A stretch of DNA of 64,000 bases, taken from Actinernus sp. WN-2022. Its lineage: Eukaryota > Cnidaria > Anthozoa > Actiniaria > Actinernidae. The first letter of the stretch is position 1; the number at the start of each line of letters is the position of its first letter. Shown here one piece after another: positions 22,020 through 34,200 of this stretch. The position numbers and the translations under genes were made by a program. The notes under the pieces were generated by a model. It ran no database searches. It was given only the letters and a program-made list of their open reading frames with translations, and was not told the DNA's origin. The DNA is taken from contig JAOWCC010001589.1 of NCBI GenBank assembly GCA_030867875.1, forward strand, positions 138,357,745-138,421,744, written 5' to 3'.

Positions 22020-23500
22020 AGCTGTTGTTTTTCCAATAAAGTGTTAATAGGAGGACCTTATATTCCTACCACTAACCACCCGCGGTTTTGTTTTGGACAT
22101 GTAACGCCTGTCTTAGATAATAATCGGAATGCTACTTATTTCAATTTCAGATCGCGTAACGACGTGACCTCGCCGATCCGCGGGTAGGGTAAAAACTATT
22201 TGTCTGGGTCCCAGATTGTTTAACTCTTCAGCATAAAGTACTGTGGACACTTTTGATCTCTAGCGAGTACAATCCATTCCTATGATTGCGCGGTACACAA
22301 AAGTCGTGAAGGAAAAGCCCAAAATGAATTGCATTAGATTAGTTTCACGAAAATGTGAGTTGTCGTCGATGTTCGATAACGTATACGGATCAATTACGTT
22401 TACCATATGCGTATGCACGCGTGCCATATGAATACTCATATCCGGTCATCAGGCACGTAAACTATATCCAACAAATGTGCAATAAAAAAAGAATCGGTGT
22501 CAATCGAACAACATCAAGCTTGTCATCGTTTAGGTCATTATGAGATCTCAATGTTCTGAAAATAGTACTCCCCCTTCACTCTCGAGGACGACGGGAGTTT
22601 CGCCAAAAAAAACAGAGCGGAAGTAGTTTCGGAAATAGTCATCAAGCAGAGGCTGAAGATCTTGGACATCCAAACGTAAACCAAACTGGCGACGGATGCG
22701 AACAGGACTTTGGTCAGTTCACTTGAGGTTAGGTTGTTTGAGTGATCGGAAATTGAACAAAACCTGGTAATTAGATAGGTCTCGCGAGTTCAAGAAGGAA
22801 TAGCCGCTCTCGTGGTTTTAATCCGCTAAGCTGCTCTGAATTTCAGCTCTTTAACTGAATGGCGAAATGGTGTTACCAAAATGAACGGTAAGTTTAAAAA
22901 AACAAACTTGAATCACAGTAGGTAATATACCTCCCTTAGTTTTCACATGGCTAGATTTTCGTGGTTCTTTTCGGGGGAATATATATCCAATTCCAAAGGC
23001 AGAGGAATTCCTGCAACATTTTATATGCGAAAGGTTATCCGGACCCATGGAAGATAGCTTCGGGCGATGTGTCTGAGTGGGCTGGTCTTTCCACCGTCTT
23101 TTTAAAAAGTGTCTAGAGTCAAGCCAATAAGTAGAGCTCCAAGTCATGCTGAGGAAAATCAACTGTTGTGCACAGGAGCCAAAGTAGCATATAGCTTTCA
23201 AGTTGGCTACTGAATACGTTTCGAGTTGGCTACTGGTTACAAGCATACACGTTCGTTTTGATACTAAACCCCACATTCTATTGCGAGATCAGTATTTAGC
23301 AGTATAAACTGTGCCCCTTCAATTATTCGTCGCGCCATGTTCCAGGCTTGTTTACAGTATGACAATACTCATCGGAACTTGGACTACTAGTATTCTGGTG
23401 TAATACCGACTTTGTTTGACTACCATGCATTAGGTGCTATTTTGAAGTTGGTTAAAGGTATGTTCATTGAACTCTTGGAGTTTTGACGAGTATTACTAGT
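22020..23500. other. Intergenic stretch, no gene recognised
   Basis: AT-rich unique-looking sequence. The longest minus ORF (22851-23276) contains the aatatatattcccc repeat word, so it is probably not coding. A short forward frame near 22600-22727 is discussed under rejected items. Confidence 0.5.
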
Positions 23501-23509
23501 GTACTAATC

Positions 23510-23686
23510 AGCATATACCACACAAGTGAATAGTTCTTTTTGCGCACTCTGATTGGCTACTCAAACTCAGAATATCCAGCACTATTCAGTGATTTCGGGG
23601 TCGCCCGCAATAATTCACTTGTTAATGGCTTTATGAACGTTTTGAACTAATAAGAGGCTGGCTATTTCACTTGTGTGGTATATACT
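23510..23686. mobile_element. MITE with AGCATATACCACAC ends
   Basis: AGCATATACCACACAAGTGA and complement at 23662-23686. The left end recurs at 53896. Confidence 0.8.
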
Positions 23687-24390
23687 ACAACAATTCGCGG
23701 CTCGTTAAATATCCACCGCTAGTCACCACCACTTTGGGAAATTGTTAATCAAATTGAAAATATGGAAGCAATGACATGACAGCTGGCCGATGCTATCACG
23801 CTTGGAGTCGCGAGTTCATAGTCACCCATGGACTCCTGACCGACGCCAATAGACAATTTCGCTATTTTAAGCTGGGAATCAATCAGGATGAGTTCAGCGA
23901 TTTGAAGCTGTTAAATCTACATCTACCGAGTACAACCTACCCCACATTGTCGAGGATTATTGGTTGGGGGGTCAGGAAAAAAAATGAAAAATTACGTTGC
24001 ACAAGGCATAATAATAAACGATAAATAAATAACTAAGCTGATAAATTAATGTTTAGAAAATAGATGTGTTGCACCGATGAAACTCTGCGTTTAAATGTTA
24101 GTAGCGAGCAATCATCAGCGAAAAAAGAGTGAGGGAGATTGTTCCGCTGCATGAGTTATTGTTCTGGGAAAGAATGGTAAGTGATGAGAAGCAGTGGACA
24201 TGCGTAGATAGACATACGTAGATAGGCATACGTAGATAGGCATACGAAGATAACGGTATGAGAATTTCAGGATGAGTGTGCCTTGACCTACGCTGAACAG
24301 GTTGTGGGTAATCTCTCGAGTTGACTGAGATAAGGCCGTGCTGTATCTTGAAAAGCATATGGCCGGAGGCGAGCATCAGTTCTGCGTAAG

Positions 24391-24670
24391 ACACCTTTTG
24401 CAGGAAACAGTCACATGCTAATAGAATACTTCGTTAACGAATTATTGAGCTCGTGATCCTCCTGGGAAAGGCGTTGCCATAGATGTTGGGGGGCAAGCTA
24501 TCTTTAAAAAACGCTGTTTTAGAAAGATCGACAATCGATTGGAGGTGGAAAATAGCATTTACAAACAGGTTTTGCTAATAACACTACCGATCTCGTACAA
24601 GTGCCCTTAAATATATGAATTAAGATTTTGTTGCCACCTAGTACAACCTCGTGATCGCATTCCTGCAAAA
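24391..24670. repeat. CTTTTGCAGGAA family, copy 3
   Basis: Same word order as copies 1 and 2, with both inverted ends (ccttttgcagg / cctgcaaaac) preserved. Confidence 0.7.
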
Positions 24671-25232
24671 CTAGACGGTCTCACCTTCGTTCGTTCTATT
24701 AGTGGCCGAGGGAAAGCTGGAGACGAGCCAAAATGCCATTCCCCCACAATACCATTCGGAAGAATTATACGGAAGGTTTTCAATGAAATCTGCTCTGAAA
24801 ACACATTTGCATGATGACGTCACAGCTATCATAACTCTTTGCGCGGATTCTTGTGTTCCTTTAATTTGGACCATTGTCTTGGTATTCTCAAAGAGAGAGG
24901 AATGCAGTGTTAAGAATGGCGTAGCTGACAGTCGTTGCTTGCTGCGTTTTGTCAAAAAAAAACTGTTGGTTGGAGAGATTAAAGAAGGTACTGCATTGAC
25001 CAAGTGCTGAATTTGTGTTTCACTTTGGTTTTGGGTGCGAATGGGAAGGATTTTGTGAACTGATTTTCAGCTTCTCGAAATTTGTGAAATCGAAGACACA
25101 AAGGCATGACTGTCTACAAATGTGTTTTTCTCGATCAGTGTTATAGCCAGGCATCCATTGAAATAATATCGCAATATCAGATTCCTGGCTCATCGGCTGC
25201 ATTTCATTCTATGCCCTGATCCACGTACACAA

Positions 25233-25380
25233 GAAGTCCTAGAACTACAGCACGGTTACCGTGCGGCATGCCGTGACATTGAAATGGTTTCCCATTGTTT
25301 ATGTCCTGCTGATCCAATCAAATTACAGAAATACGGTACAGCACGGTTACGGACATGCCGTAGTTTGTCCCACTCATACG
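25233..25380. mobile_element. ATTTCG-family MITE, left end lost
   Basis: Contains tgctgatccaatcaaattac and the right end tagtttgtcccactcatacg. Confidence 0.6.
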
Positions 25381-25492
25381 ACTGAAATCTGCTCTATAGT
25401 TGGGAAAGAATTAACAAGGTCATCAACTACCTGCTTGAAGTACTTATAATACTTTAATTAACGTGGGGTAGTTCACTAGGTCAAATGAGATA

Positions 25493-25804
25493 ATCCGGTT
25501 AGGCTAACAACATAAATCATTCCTATCTCGAGTGGATAAGTATTAACCTAACTAGCTTATTTTATCCATTGGAAAGGGATTTATCCGGTGGATAGCGTTA
25601 TCTACCCTTTGAACAACCAGATCAGTCATTAAATGCATGTTCCAAGTTATCCGGTTAGGCTAACAACATAAATCATTCCTATCCCGAGTGGATAAGTATT
25701 AACCTAACTAGCTTATTTTATCCACTGGAAATGGATTTATCCGGTGGATTTTTCTACACCCTTTGAACAACCGTATCAGTCATTAAATGCATGTTCTAAG
25801 TTCC
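25493..25804 (+). repeat. 156-bp tandem duplication, two units
   Basis: ccggttaggctaacaacata starts at 25495 and again at 25651; the units differ at only a few positions. Confidence 0.92.
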
Positions 25805-26941
25805 GTTTTCGACTAAGATAGCGGAAGTACACCTCCGCATCCTTCCTATAGTAGGAGCTTTATACAGGACGTACTTGGCTATTAGCTATAGTTCCAGTAG
25901 TTCCGTTTACTTAACATTAGTAGCATACCAAATGTTTATCATTTCTGTTATAACTGCCTGATTTGATTGAAGTTTACAGATACCTCAACGTACTGCGCCA
26001 TTAACTATAGGTCCGTTTTCGACTAAGACAGCGTAAGGTTTATAATCCTAAGTGGTGCGGCCACGTTTCAGTAATGATGAAGACAAGGAGCAGAAGTCCC
26101 TGTGTCCGAGCCCATGGTACTTTGCGCCAATGTTATGATCAGTTTGTTTATCAACGGCCGCATAAATTAAAGGCCAGCTATTAGTCGAGCTAAACTGAAT
26201 GCTCTCGATTGTTTATAAGTTTCATAAAAGAAGTACACGTACACATACACTTTGGATAACGAATTTCATAATTTCTACCGGATTAAAAACCCAATCGAAC
26301 CCACGAATTTTCCCCGGATGCTTCGAATATGATTTGAACAGTACTCGGCAGGAAACCAGTTGTACTGCCTTTATAGATTCTAGTTCGGTTTACGAGTGCG
26401 ACTTTTCACAACTCTAGAAGCAAACACATACTCTTGCCACCTTGTTTTCATGTCTCTAGTATAGTTTAGCTGTATTTGAAGATCTCTACTTTCCTTGACG
26501 GACCTTTTTCTTAACGGACCTCTTCGTTCTCTAGTCTGGAGAACTCATCCATTTTAAAGTTTGTCACTAAGGGCCTGTTTAATGCTTGAAAATGTCCAGA
26601 AAATGTCCAGAAAAACTAGGGAGGAAGAAGAATTTACCATACAGGGAGGGGGGAGAAAATGGGATCTACATACATGCTCTAGAGATAAATTTTAAAACTC
26701 ACTAGGGAGGAGGGAGAAATGTCGGAAAAAATAGGGAGTAAAATTTCACTACCCGTTCCTCTCCACTCTGCTAGGACCAGCAGCATTGTTGTCGATGTGC
26801 AAAACAGTCTCGAAGGATTACAGTTGAATGAAGATAGCCAACCTCCCTTCATGTAAACAGGTCCTCAGTCAACCATGTTATCAATTTCATAGGATTGTGA
26901 ATAGCTATGATAAGCATACAATATATGCACCTTATTCACTA

Positions 26942-27470
26942 CAGTGGAACCTCGATTTAACGAAGTGGGGAAATTGGTTCGTTATATCGAGGGTTCGTTA
27001 AATCGAAAACCTCGTTATAACGAATTTGCGGAAAAACAACCAAAATGTTCGTTATATCGAGGTATCGTTAATAATTGTTTTGTAACAGTGTTACGTCGCA
27101 CTAAGAGGATAAAGCGGATCTGTAGATGTCTCAATAGTGCCAGTGTCTGTACTGTATATATACACATCTAATGAGCTGTTGACTGAGAGGTGTTCTGGTC
27201 TTGTTACAGGATTAAAGGCTTTGCATCGCTGTTGGTCTGTTCCGCATTCATCTTTTGTCGCGTGTTGACATATATTCGTTATATCGGGGTAGATTTTACG
27301 TTTGGGCTGTCGGACTGTGTTCGTTATAACGAGGATTTCGTTATGTCGAGGTTCGTTATATCGAGGTTCTGTTACATACATTTTACTTGTAATTTTGCCG
27401 GGCTGAAGAATATCGTTCGTTATACCGAGGACTTCGTTATATAGAGGTTCGTTAAATCGAGGTTCCACTG
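26942..27470. mobile_element. pogo/Tigger-like MITE, copy 1
   Basis: Ends CAGTGGAACCTCGATTTAAC and complement, flanked by TA at 26940-26941 and 27471-27472. The interior is rich in TTCGTTATATCGAGG motifs. There is no transposase. It lies just beyond the GDPGP1 polyadenylation site. Confidence 0.88.
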
Positions 27471-27785
27471 TATATCATGCCCGCGAGTGAAGCCTGGTAA
27501 CAATAGTATCAGAGCGAGGCGAGCTGTCCCAAAGATCACAAAATTGGAGGCGCTCAGAAATGTCTTAATCTCTGTCGTATCGCACAGTTGTGTTCTTTTG
27601 TGTCATAAGGAATTCAACGTTATTTTCCATCGACTGTAGATTTCTCTCTTCCTGGGATAACTAGTCTAGCTTTGATGCCTTTATGAATAAGGCGGCCAAT
27701 GAGACGCATTAGATACTGTTGTACAGACGACTAACGAACAATAACAGTATCAACAATAACAGTATCAACGAAGGATAGACAGACA

Positions 27786-27845
27786 AACACATAAAACAAA
27801 CAAACAAACAAAACAGGAACAGTTCCAAGAGTAATTCAATTTATT
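27786..27845 (-). terminator. GDPGP1: GDPGP1 polyadenylation signal
   Basis: AATAAA on the minus strand at 27845-27840 lies about 260 nt after the stop codon. It is followed within 25-50 nt by a run of TTTG repeats (plus-strand caaa repeats at 27796-27811) that would serve as the GU-rich downstream element. Cleavage would be expected near 27815-27825. Confidence 0.55.
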
Positions 27846-28102
27846 ACATAGCTATTTTTCACAAAGGTTACCGTACCCCAAGAAAATAAATAAAACTGTG
27901 ATCATTAAATAACGAGGCGAAGCCGAGATTCTACCCGTTTTATCGCCTGTATTTCAGTTTCATCACTTGCTTCATGAAACAGCTCAGCATATTTCGAGTT
28001 CATTATTTGTTCATGTGCTCATTGCAGCGATTGTTCAGCTTGAACTGAAGTTCGAGAGCCCTCATTACTTTGACTAAACTGCCATACTTACACTGCTAAG
28101 CA

Positions 28103-28236
28103 CTAGGTTAAATTCTCTTCCTTGAGAAGAATTGCAAGGGACGTTTTTATTCTTTCAAATTCGTCTTTCTCCAAAGTCGCACTCTGAAGCTGATCACAGA
28201 AGTCTTGTTCAGTAATTTGGTTGAAAAACTCCCTTG
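28103..28236 (-). CDS. GDPGP1: GDPGP1 exon 10 (C-terminus and stop)
   Basis: This is 134 nt after a TTGTTTTAG acceptor. It completes T338 and encodes residues 339-381, a charged helical tail ending KEENLT and TAG (28105-28103). The split codon with exon 9 is in frame. Confidence 0.9.
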
Positions 28237-31200
28237 CTAAAACAACAACAATAACAACATAGTTATTAGCACATACTCGGTAAACACAATGCAGTGTACA
28301 TCATGCATGTTCGAGGTGAGCCAGGGTGACCCAAGTGGTAAACGCTGTGCTTCTCATCATTGTGGTTCGAGCCCCGGTATATAACATGTGAGTTGAGTTT
28401 GTTGGTATCTCGCCCTTGCAGCCCTTCGAGGGTTTTTCTCCGGTTTACCCCCTCCTCAAAACCCAACACGCTAAGTTCCTATCCGATCTGTGGTTCAGCA
28501 GTGTCTTTAATCATCCCCTGTGGTTGGTTGTTTCAGGCCCGAATGTTTACCGCTTCGCTGACCCTTCATACTTTTATGTACAAAGAAAGCCAAGACTTTC
28601 CTCAATAGACAAGTTTCGTACTCTCGTGGACGGGCTGGAACGAGCACTCAATGGAGGCTCGTGCGGGCGAATTTGCTAAAAGCTATTTAGCAGATATAAT
28701 GTATTGATCATTAGCAGCGCTTGTTAGATCAAGTTAAACCTGCCTATGTTGCTTGCATTTATGCTTGTGTCGATAGTGCCTAAAGGGCTCATTCCAGCTC
28801 CTCTGTGAGAATACGAAACTTGCCAATTCGAGTTTTCCGATTTACTGGGAACGTCCTTAATATTCCGGGGAGGGTTACAGCCAATCTCGAAAACGTTGTC
28901 CTCAAATATACATATATACTGTAAGTACAAATGATATATAAATAAAAATTACCATGCCTCTTTTATGGTCTATTATATGTTCTTAACAATCTTGCCAGAT
29001 TAACGAATATTCCGCTAAATCGGAAGACCCAATGGGATGCTATATAATGTGATGTTCGGGGTACTTTTGCTGGATTGATGACCGCGGCACTTCAAAGATT
29101 AACTGACCAACTATGAACTAATGGTTATTCGTTTCCGCCATATTTATATAATAGACCTATACAGTGAAAATCGCTCATTTAAAGAGGCCACAGAAGTACG
29201 ACCCATTATATGTAAAACCCACTTGCTATGTCTCAATGGACTTACTTCTTATGGGAAGATGACCACCCATCTCACATACAGCAATGTTAAACATTGATTC
29301 ATCCTTGGCTCCTGTAATCATATCAAAAGAGAAACGAAACTTATAGCATTTTATATCACATATTATTTTCCACATGGTTCGGTTTTCTTTGTTCTTTCGA
29401 AGGGGAATATACAGTAAAAACCCGCGTATAAGAACCTTAATTTTTCAATTTAGCCTAAACAGGTTCTTATATAAATGGTACTTAAAGCAAATTTAGGCTA
29501 CCAAGGTTCTTAAAATAGGTTCTTATACTGTACTGTATTTTCATATGAATTTCACTTAAATATATTATAAATATCATCTCGTAATACATATCAAATGTAC
29601 AGTAATCATTTATACCATAATGCCGAAAGGCTGTATGTCCTTAACAAAACATATGTTCACACAAACTCATGTAGTCAGTTCTCTGAAATGCCCTTTCAAA
29701 GTTGATACCAAGAAAACTAGTTTCAAGCTGCCATTCTAAATGATTATGATTATCCCAATTCATCAGTTTCTACCTATGCACTTTTACCACAACTCCACTG
29801 ATAAGAACCTAACTTAAAATTTTAGCCTTAATAGATTCTTATGTGGAGGGTGCTTAAAATGAACATTTTAGCCTAATAGGTTCTTAAAACCCAGGTTCTT
29901 ATACGCGGGTTTTTACTGTATGTCAAATTATCATACCTCAGTTTCTTCGTTCTTTGCGGGGAATATATATTCCCCTTGCATTTTAACAATGATTTAACAT
30001 ATATTCCCCTTGCATTTTAACAATGATTTAACATATATTCCCCTGGCATTTTAACAATGATTTAACATATATTCCCCTTGCATTTTAACAGTGATTTAAC
30101 ATATATCCCCTTGCATTTTAATATATACTCTCCTCGACTTATTCCCTCGCACTTTTTCTAGTACTTAGAACTACTGACTAGCTCTTTACGTACGGCCAAG
30201 AAGTAAAGGATAAGGTGAAAAAAACAAAACTTGCGTAACAAGCCAGAACTCAAACCCTCGATCAACCGCTTTCACTCTCTTTGTTTCTATTCCTGTCCCA
30301 TCCACTACACTACAGCTACGTTGGTTGAAAGAATCGAGACAAAAAACAATAATAAGCCTTGTGAACAGTCATTTTGTACAACAATGTAGTAGACACAATG
30401 CTTACTAATGGTTTATGAAAATAAATGGTATTACGTACAATGAGACCATCCCGCCATTGTGAAAAAAGCATTTTATCGACCTTCCGCTCGGGGCTATGGG
30501 ATTTATTCACCGGAGTTATTCTAGGAGCCGGCGGCACCCGAATCTCGATAACCTTACATACTAATAACAGTAAACGTACACATGTATGATGAAGTGTTAC
30601 AGCTGCTTCAGCCGCTCCGTCCTCTTGTTTTTTTCTGACGCCTTTTCATATTTTCAGTAGCGCCTTCCAGTAGTATTTAAGATTTGTTTCTTTGGGAAAA
30701 TCCATGAAATCCGGAATCGCTTTGCTATGAGAATCAGCTGTTAGGTCATCCGAAACGACCGCATGAGCTGAGTCCCGCTGAGCAAACCTGTCATAAAAAG
30801 AACATCCAAAAAAGAATCTAAGATGTCCGGATTTGTATTAATCCAAGAATTCCTTCCTCGATGTGAATTGTTCGGATTCAACATCTGTATTTCGAATTTC
30901 ATCCGTTTTTGGATTAAATAATCCGGATTTGGATTTTCCCAAAGAAACACCCTTAAGCTTGTAACAAAATCATAGAAAAACTGCGAGAGGCTGTCAGAGG
31001 TGCATTAGATTTTGGGACGCAACATTTCGAAGGATTGTGTCTTTAAATTATATAATGTCATATATTTTACTATCTAAGGGGTGGACTATTAGAAATCCTG
31101 GGAGGGGGGGTATGGGTAGTCCAAAAAAAAAATTCGTGCAAGGCTAAATGTCCCAAAAGAAAATTCCTGCAAAGTACTAAGGCACAACAAAAAATTCGTG

Positions 31201-34200
31201 CAAAGGAACCGATGCATTGTTCAATTTTTGTTTTGAAAAAATACTAGCAATTCAGTTTTACCAATTCAAAATACAGTTCTAAAGATTACCCACACAGTCT
31301 GTGTAAGGCCAGATAAAAACAAATACTTGGTTAGCGTCCCCGCCCGACCTGAGAAATGTCTCCGATCTCTAATTTTTTTAAATTTTTAATTTTTCATAAA
31401 AAAACTTTAGAAAGTGTAAATGCGCCCGCGAACACCAATTGTTGTACCCAGACCCCTACATGTACCACTTAAAATATGCGCCGGCGCATTAAATATTTTA
31501 ACATCGACGCCATTTTGTTTCTACAACACGAGGTGAGTGAATAATATCTAGTCAAGACAAAATAAACTTCACAGAGAAAAATAAATTAAAAAAAAACCTC
31601 ACTCCCTACCTGGAAAAATTGAAATGGGTGGATGCTAAACAAGTATTTTTTTATCTGGCCTAACTGATTTTCAGGTATTTCCAGATGAAAACAACCTCCC
31701 CAACCTTCATAGCAATAGTTTAGTCACTGTTGTCATGGAAATATCAACTGGCCTTAATTCCCCCGATACCGGTAGCAAACCACAAGAATAAACACGCTCA
31801 AATGTTTGGCCAAGAGAGAAGTTTATTTGCGGTCTAAAACACTAGACAAGCTAAAACAGCTATATTATTGGCAAATAAACCTTCTCTGCAATTACTGAAG
31901 CCTCAAATTATTCTCTGATGCCAGCAGTTTTTGCAACCGAGTTTAACGTCAGGTTTCATTGAGTAAACTTCAATGTCCACATTTTCAAAGATTACAGAGT
32001 CTGTGCCAGCAATTTAGAGCACATAGAAATATTTTAAAGTATTGTCTTGTGCAAAACATCATGGATAATGAAATCTTGGGGTATGCATTTTTGATTTGGC
32101 CTGAATCGGAGCCAAGCAATGAAAGACCGGGACTATATGCATTCTAAGGCGATCAAATTAAATTCCTCACATCACTGGGCTCGTTACAAAAAAAATGCGG
32201 CTCAAAGTAAATAAACAAGTCAAGGAATGTAAAGCAAATTACTATAAAGATCTGATTACACAAAACAAAGAAATTCAGGTACTCTATGGAAAACTATAAA
32301 TGATTGACTTGCCGTAATAAGATCTAATAATGGCTCTCAGCCGACCTTTATCCAATCTGAATCTGATGGAGTACAGTTAACAGAGCCAGCGTCGATCGAT
32401 CAGACCTTTGTTAGCAGCAAAGTTTCAATCTCTGGTCGGCGCCATTGACATCATTACTCCAGCTAGGACAAATAACAGTGAAATTGTCTTTCGCTTTTCG
32501 AACATTTCCGAGAGCTTTGATTTTAAACAATTAAGAGGTTTGAAAACAAACAAAGCTATTGGTTTATACCGAATCAGCTCGAGGCTACTAAATGACTCGG
32601 CTGTGTGTATGACTCCTGACCAGTTTTAACCAAACTGTTTAATCGTTCTCTGGACTCAAGTATTTTCCCAGCCATCTGGAAACAAGGAAAAGTTACCGCC
32701 CTGTTTAAATCCGGCGATCACTCTGATTTTAACAATTACAGGCCTATCACAATTATGTTCTACCTGATGTAAGTAAGATTCTTGAAAGGGCTGTACATCA
32801 ACAACTCTATCTTTCGTAAGAGAAAATCCTCACACCTAAACAGTTTGGTTTCCGCCCGAGATTATCTACTGAAATTGGCTTAGCACACTTCACTGACAAC
32901 ATTCTACGACACATGGACAATGGCAAGGTGACTGGCGCAGTATTCTTAGACCTGTCCAAGGCTTTTGTGACTGTGGACCACAACCTTTTGCTGACAAAGC
33001 TCAAGGCCATTGGTGCTTGCAGTGAAGTTGTAAATTGGTTTACCTCCTACCTTGATAACCGACACCAGATAACTGCAATAGGCGACTCTCAGTCCTCTTC
33101 GTGCTCAGCCGGGAGCTGGCGTGCCACAGGAGTATTCTCGGTCCTCTCTTGTTGTTTACGTCAATGCCGACCTTCCTCTTACTGTAGATCATTGCCAAGT
33201 GACCATGTACGCTGATGACACCGTGATATACTGTAGCCGTCCTTCTATCAATGACATCGAACATTGCTTAAATCATGACTTGGCAAAATTGGCCTCTTGG
33301 TTTCGTATACATCGCCTGACTTTGAATACTTCTAAATCTAAGTTTATGTTAATAGGTAGTCCACATAAACTGAAATCTTGCTCTAGCATCGATGTCATTA
33401 TAGACAACGTGCCCCTCGAACGCTCTGACAATATTAAGTACCTCGGTATTATAATTAATAAGTATATGACTTCGCATGACCTGGTAGGGGTAGAGGCCTT
33501 ATCTATTAAAGTAAACCAAAGGATTGGTCTGGCCAAGCGTACCAGGCACTTATTGCCCCTCGAGACACGCCTTACTTTGTATAATAGTTTAGTATGTCCA
33601 CTTTTTGACAACCGCTGATGCGATATGGGGTGACAAATACAACTCAACCCTCATAGACGATCTTCAGATTTTGCAAAATAAGCGGCCAAGATAATTCTTG
33701 AATTTACCTGGTTAAAGTTCTTCAGCAAAAGCCTTGTCAAATCTCAATTGGCCTACTCGTTCCAAACGTCGTCTTGTACATCGTCACATTTTAATATATA
33801 AGTATGTTAATGGAATCATTGATTATGATTTTAATATCTTAAAGAACATTCACATGTATAATACAAGAAGAAAGAACGATTTTAGACTTAATTTTAGGCT
33901 TAATTATGGCAAACAACGTTTATTGTACCAAGGTTTTAGTGAATGGAATACTTTAGATAATTCGTTGCGGGAAATCGAATCCCTAACTCTTTTTAAACAA
34001 AATGTCAAAAGACATGTTTTTGAATTGCCTCATAAATTTTAGCTCTAGTCACTCTATAAATGTATTTTTAGCCTAGTTTTTAACTCTAGATTATTAATGT
34101 ATTCTTATTTTTGTTTCTTATTTATGTTATGCAGGGCTCTATTTAAAAAACTCTCTGCTATAAATAACATTATTATTATATTATATATTATATATTATAT

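Noticed and set aside
22600..22727. Forward frame (GNSHQAEAEDLGHPNVNQTGD...) ending in TGA
   Set aside because: Short, no start, no convincing acceptor and no recognised family; could be a terminal exon but cannot be supported.
22851..23276. 141-codon minus-strand ORF
   Set aside because: Includes the aatatatattcccc word shared with MITE ends elsewhere, and shows no domain.
24671..25010. Overlapping ORFs of about 100 codons on both strands
   Set aside because: Part of the region repeats 1110-1200 (gacgtcac... ctctttgcgcggattctt), and both strands are open by chance.
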